A DNA stretch of 64,000 nucleotides from NCBI GenBank assembly GCA_900539845.1, contig UQDP01000010.1, forward strand, positions 21,206 to 85,205, read 5' to 3'. Origin of the DNA: an uncultured Oscillospiraceae bacterium (GTDB lineage: Bacteria; Bacillota; Clostridia; Oscillospirales; Acutalibacteraceae). This document shows positions 58,695-64,000 of the stretch, in pieces; the first letter of the stretch is position 1, and every line of letters begins with the position of its first letter. Position numbers and translations under genes: made by a program. The notes beneath the pieces are model-generated. The model was not told where the DNA came from, did no database searches, and saw only the letters and a list, made by a program, of their open reading frames with translations.

Positions 58695-59327
58695 ATGACT
58701 AAAAAAGAAAGAGCTCTCAGAGCTGTGGAGATACTGAAAGCGCTTTATCCCGACGCGATCTGCTCGCTTACATATGAAACGCCGTTTCAGCTGCTCGTTG
58801 CCGTGCGCCTTTCGGCGCAGTGTACGGACGCTCGGGTAAATCTTGTTACCCCGGCGCTTTTTGAACGATATAAAACAATGCAGGATTTTGCCGAAGCCGA
58901 CGTCAGCGAGGTCGAAAAATACATACATTCCTGCGGCTTTTATAAAAGCAAGGCGCAGTCAATAGTGGGTATGGCGCAGAAGATACTGGATGAATTCGGC
59001 GGCGTGGTTCCGGATAATATTGAGGATCTGATCACTCTGCCGGGCGTCGGCAGAAAGACTGCCAATCTGATCGTAGGCGACGTTTACGGTAAGGAGGCAA
59101 TAGTGGTCGATACACATTGTATCCGGATCACAAACCGCATAGGTCTTGTTGCCGAAAAAGATCCGAAAAAAATAGAATTCGCACTCAAAAAGCTTGTTCC
59201 GCCAAATGAGGGGTCGGATTTCTGCCACAGAATCGTGCTTTTCGGCAGAGATGTCTGCTCCGCCAGAAAACCAAAGTGCTCCGAATGTGCAATGAGCGAA
59301 GTGTGCAAGCGGATAGGAGTTAAATAG
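58695..59327 (+). CDS. nth: Endonuclease III
   Basis: This ~210-aa bifunctional DNA glycosylase/AP lyase removes oxidised pyrimidines. The helix-hairpin-helix is LPGVGRKTANLIVGDV with the catalytic Lys, and VDTHCIRITNRIG holds the catalytic Asp. The C-terminal [4Fe-4S] loop is C-x6-C-x2-C-x5-C (CSARKPKCSECAMSEVC). ATG 58695 follows AAAGGTGAG; a GTG at 58668 overlaps rarA and adds nine atypical residues. Confidence 0.95.
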   Translation: MTKKERALRAVEILKALYPDAICSLTYETPFQLLVAVRLSAQCTDARVNLVTPALFERYKTMQDFAEADVSEVEKYIHSCGFYKSKAQSIVGMAQKILDEFGGVVPDNIEDLITLPGVGRKTANLIVGDVYGKEAIVVDTHCIRITNRIGLVAEKDPKKIEFALKKLVPPNEGSDFCHRIVLFGRDVCSARKPKCSECAMSEVCKRIGVK

Positions 59328-59846
59328 TTGAAAAATCCAAGCATCAATGAAGAGAACATCATTCTGATCGGTATGCCCGGCGCGGGAAAATCCACCTGCG
59401 GCGTGCTTGCGGCAAAGCTGCTTTTGAAAAACTTTTTTGATACCGATCTGCTTATTCAGAGCCTTGAAAACAAACGGCTTCAGCAGATCATTAACGACAA
59501 GGGTATAGACGCTTTTAAAAGAGCTGAGGAACAAGCTGTTCTTTCGCTTGATATAAAAGGCACCGTCATTGCAACGGGCGGCAGCGTCGTTTACAGTGAA
59601 AGGTCCATGCGCCATCTTCAAAGCCTTGGCACGCTTATTTATCTTCATCTCAGCTATGAAGAGATGCACAGGCGCGTTAAAGACCTCAGTACACGCGGTA
59701 TCGTACTCCAAAACGGAGAAACGCTCCGGGATATGTATAACGAGCGGCTCCCGCTTTATGAAAAATACGCTGATTATATCATCGACTGCGACGGCAACAG
59801 CATAGACGATACTGTTGCTCAAATCGTTGATGCAGTTCAAAAATAA
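59328..59846 (+). CDS. aroK: Shikimate kinase
   Basis: This 172-aa kinase phosphorylates shikimate in the aromatic amino acid pathway. The P-loop is GMPGAGKSTCG, the shikimate/Mg Asp pair is seen in FFDTDLLIQ, and the LID-adjacent segment is TGGSVVYSERSM. The RxxLY-like region is weak (ERLPLYEKYADY). The start is a TTG directly after the nth stop. The CDxD motif usual in AroK reads TDL here, so a divergent cytidylate-type kinase is a remote alternative. Confidence 0.88.
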   Translation: MKNPSINEENIILIGMPGAGKSTCGVLAAKLLLKNFFDTDLLIQSLENKRLQQIINDKGIDAFKRAEEQAVLSLDIKGTVIATGGSVVYSERSMRHLQSLGTLIYLHLSYEEMHRRVKDLSTRGIVLQNGETLRDMYNERLPLYEKYADYIIDCDGNSIDDTVAQIVDAVQK

Positions 59847-59849
59847 TAC

Positions 59850-59879
59850 TTGATAAACGGTGTGCATTTATGATATTAT
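59850..59879 (+). promoter_or_regulatory. Predicted promoter of guaB
   Basis: TTGATA (59850-59855), an 18-bp spacer and TATTAT (59874-59879), 39 bases before the start; no riboswitch fits in the leader. Confidence 0.6.
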
Positions 59880-59918
59880 TAATTAAATATAATTAATTTT
59901 TTTGAGGAGGAAGGATAA

Positions 59919-61397
<1,479 letters not shown>

Positions 61398-61402
61398 TTA
61401 TT

Positions 61403-61441
61403 AAAGGGGCGTTAAACGGTATTCGTTTAATGCCCTTTTTG
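61403..61441 (+). terminator. Terminator of guaB
   Basis: AAAGGGGCGTTAAACG pairs with CGTTTAATGCCCTTT (one mismatch) around GTATT, followed by T5. Confidence 0.9.
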
Positions 61442-61456
61442 AACAGAGGTTTTTAG

Positions 61457-62293
61457 ATGGCTGAAAAGATTTCCCGATGGCAGAAGTTCAAAAAGTTTCT
61501 AAAAAGGAATATGACTCCCACCTGGGCAAAGCATTTCAGTTATCAGGTGATCTCATTCCTTATTTCCGTGTTTCTTGTTGCCGCTGTGGCAACCTATGCC
61601 GTTACAAAAAGCTATGATGAAAGGAGTTTGAATTTTGTGGAAGGATTTACGATAACAGCGCATACAGGCGCTTTTAACACACCCGAAAATTCACTGGAAT
61701 CGGTTCAGGCAGCAATAGACAACAATGTGGAAATATTGGAAATCGACATAAGGCGAAGACCGAACGGCACTCTTGTCATCAGCCATGATATCGTTGTTAC
61801 GAATAACGACGGCACGGAACTGACGGAGGTCTTCAAGCTGCTTCAGAGAGATGACTGCCGTATCAATCTTGATATCAAAGAAACAAGAACGCTTAATGAT
61901 CTTCATGATATGTTGGTTGAATATAATCTGCTGGACAGAGCTTTTCTCACGGGCATAGATCAGATGAATGTGGCGGCGGTAAAAGAATCCTCATGCGCGG
62001 ATATGGATTATTATTTAAATTATCAGCCGTCCAGAATCCAGATATTCACAAATGATTACAAGCAGAAGATCATTTCGCTTCTGGAAGAAACCGGCGCGAT
62101 AGGAATAAACTGTAACTATAAATATGCCGGAGGCACTCTTTCCAATCTGCTGCATGAAAACGGCTATAAGCTTTCGGTATGGACGGTGAACAGCAGGTAT
62201 GAGATGAAGCGCATGCTTGTGGCAGAGCCTGATAATATTACTACCAAGGAATATGATCTGCTCATTTCGGTTATAGAAAACTGGGGGAAATAA
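61457..62293 (+). CDS. Membrane-anchored GDPD-like phosphodiesterase, variant active site
   Basis: This is a 278-aa protein. A basic N-terminus and one helix (VISFLISVFLVAAVATYAV) anchor it. The outer domain is a GDPD TIM barrel with TAHTGAFNTPENSLESVQ, ILEIDIRRRPNGTLVISHD and LSVWTVN. Canonical GDPD enzymes have AHRG; here the Arg is replaced (AHTG), and EIDIRR keeps the metal Glu/Asp. It may have altered substrate choice. It is followed by a nitroreductase and a second, canonical GDPD. Confidence 0.85.
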   Translation: MAEKISRWQKFKKFLKRNMTPTWAKHFSYQVISFLISVFLVAAVATYAVTKSYDERSLNFVEGFTITAHTGAFNTPENSLESVQAAIDNNVEILEIDIRRRPNGTLVISHDIVVTNNDGTELTEVFKLLQRDDCRINLDIKETRTLNDLHDMLVEYNLLDRAFLTGIDQMNVAAVKESSCADMDYYLNYQPSRIQIFTNDYKQKIISLLEETGAIGINCNYKYAGGTLSNLLHENGYKLSVWTVNSRYEMKRMLVAEPDNITTKEYDLLISVIENWGK

Positions 62294-62295
62294 AA

Positions 62296-63084
62296 ATGAC
62301 CAATGAGGATTATATAAAAGCTATCGATATGCGCTGTTCAAGGCGCACTTTCAGAGCAGTACCGCTTGACGGCGATACGATGCAGGTAATCAAGGATCTT
62401 GTTGATTATGTAAATAAAAAAGCAGGATTGAATTTTATGTTTATTGAAGACGGACGATTTGCTTTTAACCTTCATTCGGGAATGATGAGTCTGATTGCGG
62501 TCTGCGGACCGGATACGGTTTCCGCGCGCGAGGCCTGCGGTTATTACGGAGAAACGATCGTGCTGCAGTGCGCGTTTCATGGCATCGGCACCTGCTGGGT
62601 CGGCACTTTTAATGAAAACAAAGTGCTTGAACGCCTGGATCTGCCTCAGAAAACAAGGCTGTACTGCGTTATAGCGGTCGGCTATGTTTCCGAAAAGAAA
62701 AGTTTAAAAGAAAAGCTCATCTATAATTCAACGCATAAAAAAAGCATTCCTTATCAGAAAATGTTTGAGGTGTGCGATGAAAAGCTGCCCGATAATATTG
62801 TTTTTGCAATGAAACAGGTCGAAAAGGCGCCCAGTTCGGTAAACAGAAGACCGGTTAAATTCAGATACGAAAACGGCGTTGTTTGTGCAAGTGTAAGCGA
62901 CCCGTATTCGGATAAAAGCATAGATTTCGGCATCGCTCAGCTCCATTTTAGGCTGGGAATGTCCGCAAAGGGTGTAAGAGGTGAGTGGCGAAACGGCATT
63001 TTCGTTGTTGATAAACAGCGTATACTGAAATTCCCGAAACAGGAAAATCCCGCTGAAATTGAGGAGGAAAACGGCAATGCGTGA
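62296..63084 (+). CDS. Nitroreductase-family flavoprotein
   Basis: This 262-aa protein begins with AIDMRCSRRTFRAVPLD, the usual Arg-rich FMN contact. GYYGETIVLQCAFHGIGTCWVGTF and a second core PVKFRYENGVV follow. It resembles the putative TM nitroreductase family rather than classical NfsB. Reactions with FMN and NAD(P)H are expected; the substrate is unknown. It overlaps the second GDPD gene by 8 bases and lies 2 bases after the first, forming a three-gene operon. Confidence 0.82.
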   Translation: MTNEDYIKAIDMRCSRRTFRAVPLDGDTMQVIKDLVDYVNKKAGLNFMFIEDGRFAFNLHSGMMSLIAVCGPDTVSAREACGYYGETIVLQCAFHGIGTCWVGTFNENKVLERLDLPQKTRLYCVIAVGYVSEKKSLKEKLIYNSTHKKSIPYQKMFEVCDEKLPDNIVFAMKQVEKAPSSVNRRPVKFRYENGVVCASVSDPYSDKSIDFGIAQLHFRLGMSAKGVRGEWRNGIFVVDKQRILKFPKQENPAEIEEENGNA

Positions 63085-63940
63085 AACAGTAAAAAAGAAA
63101 ATGAGCAAAAAAAAGAAAATACTGATTATTGTGCTTTGTGTGATTTTGGCGCTTATGGTTCTTGCCGTGTCGGCAGGGCTGATCGCGCTGAACTGGTATT
63201 GCAAAACACCGGATTACACGGTTTATCAGACTTCGCAGAATGTTGAGCTTGTGGCGCACAGAGGTTTCAGAGCGGTTGCGCCGGAAAATACCGCCCCTGC
63301 ATTTGAGGAGGCAGGAAAAGCCGGATTTTACGGCGCGGAATGTGATGTTTACCGTACCGCAGACGGAGTCTGGGTCATTCATCACGATCCCATCACCTAT
63401 CGTATGACCGGCGGTTTCAATATGATAGAAGATAAAACATACGATGAGCTGATGTCCGAAACTGTTGATAACGGCTCGAATATCGAGAACTATGATTCGC
63501 TTAAAATGTGCACTTTTAAAGAGTATCTTGAAATATGCAGCCAATATTCAATGACGCCGGTCATAGAGCTTAAAAGCGCTAACAATACCGAGTATTACAG
63601 TGAATTGCTCGATATTCTTGCGGAATTCCCCGATCTAAAGCCTGTATTCATCTCTTTCCATTATGAGGATCTGACCGCAATGCGAAAACTTACGGATGCG
63701 CCATGCTGGTACCTTGTGCAGGAAATAACGGATGAGGACATCAAAATGGCGCTTGCGCTCGGAGGAGACTGCGGTATTGATTTCAATTATGCAAAAGAAG
63801 AAAATACGGATGAGGTCATTCAAAAATGCATAGATGCAGGTCTTACCGTGGGCGCATGGACGGTTAATGAGCCTGAGGCTGTTGACAGACTTGCCTCGCT
63901 CGGCGTCGAATACATAACAACAGATAATATTACATATTGA
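63077..63940 (+). CDS. Membrane-anchored glycerophosphodiester phosphodiesterase
   Basis: This ~287-aa protein has one N-terminal helix (ILIIVLCVILALMVLAVSAGLIAL). A canonical GDPD domain follows: VELVAHRGFRAVAPENT, AECDVYRTADGVWVIHHD, and the C-terminal VGAWTVNE. GDPD hydrolyses glycerophosphodiesters such as teichoic-acid or lipid head groups, here at the outer face of the membrane. ATG 63077 follows GAGGAGGAA; the upstream frame lies in the nitroreductase gene. Confidence 0.93.
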   Translation: MRETVKKKMSKKKKILIIVLCVILALMVLAVSAGLIALNWYCKTPDYTVYQTSQNVELVAHRGFRAVAPENTAPAFEEAGKAGFYGAECDVYRTADGVWVIHHDPITYRMTGGFNMIEDKTYDELMSETVDNGSNIENYDSLKMCTFKEYLEICSQYSMTPVIELKSANNTEYYSELLDILAEFPDLKPVFISFHYEDLTAMRKLTDAPCWYLVQEITDEDIKMALALGGDCGIDFNYAKEENTDEVIQKCIDAGLTVGAWTVNEPEAVDRLASLGVEYITTDNITY

Positions 63941-63953
63941 TGAAAAAAATCAT

Positions 63954-64000
63954 AACCACCAGTTAAACTGGTGGTTTGCACAGGCCCTAAAAGGGCCGCC
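63954..64000. mobile_element. Hairpin pair resembling an IS200/IS605-type end (partial)
   Basis: A perfect 9-bp hairpin AACCACCAG/CTGGTGGTT (63954-63962 with 63968-63976) is followed 6 bases later by GGCCCT-AAA-AGGGCC (63983-63997). Subterminal hairpins without terminal inverted repeats are typical of IS200/IS605 elements. The window ends here, so no transposase is visible and a plain terminator for the GDPD operon remains possible. Confidence 0.4.

Overview
The window reads as a chromosome segment of a moderate-GC, low-redundancy Firmicute of class Clostridia, most like a gut Oscillospiraceae/Ruminococcaceae member. The reasons are: AGGAGG-type ribosome sites throughout, frequent TTG/GTG starts, GTP-type PEP carboxykinase, small clostridial families (DUF6472, DUF1846, DUF4830, Cys-rich KTR), a CwlO/PcsB-like FtsEX hydrolase system, and no outer-membrane genes. 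No rRNA, tRNA or CRISPR array was seen.

Layout. 1-7.4 kb holds housekeeping genes: the polA 3' end, rimI-tsaD, pckG, a DUF6472/polysaccharide deacetylase/SecB-like cluster, and purA. 7.4-10 kb is a patch of decaying accessory DNA: a Cys-rich KTR mini-protein, two broken minus-strand genes, a 120-bp inverted-repeat element, and a divergent TM2/XRE pair with paired operators. guaA (10.0-11.6 kb) is followed by an AT-rich integrated island of about 11.5 kb (11,561-23,094). The island is bounded by an 11-bp duplication of the guaA 3' end and by matching arm-type repeats just inside each end. It carries tyrosine integrase, Xis-like, MobC-like and RepA-like genes. Its cargo is a KAP P-loop NTPase, an unknown protein, an HD dNTPase-like protein with a small partner, two surface proteins sharing a new Cys-rich domain, and two promoter-driven, strongly base-paired noncoding transcripts.

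23.4-43 kb is a mixed metabolic region. It holds a sialidase plus MFS pair, MATE/PNPOx, a phosphotransferase, an acetyltransferase, DUF1846, pyrG, a second MFS, gapA, a cluster of XRE regulators with visible operators, a 6S-like RNA driven by a perfect consensus promoter, a membrane-tethered XRE/DUF4097 regulator, and galM. 43-64 kb is a cell-envelope and nucleotide region: FHA-ftsW-PBP-hflX, DUF4830-rsuA, a CdaR/PucR regulator, ftsEX followed by three tandem coiled-coil/M23 hydrolases, queH-rarA-nth-aroK, guaB, and two GDPD enzymes around a nitroreductase. It ends in hairpins that resemble an IS200/IS605 end.

Functionally, purA, guaA, guaB and pyrG cover purine and CTP branch points. The FHA/FtsW/PBP and FtsEX/M23 clusters cover peptidoglycan synthesis and opening during division. 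The most novel material is in the guaA island (candidate defence cargo, paired CWSC-domain surface proteins, two ncRNAs) and in the 40.1-40.6 kb structured-RNA block.
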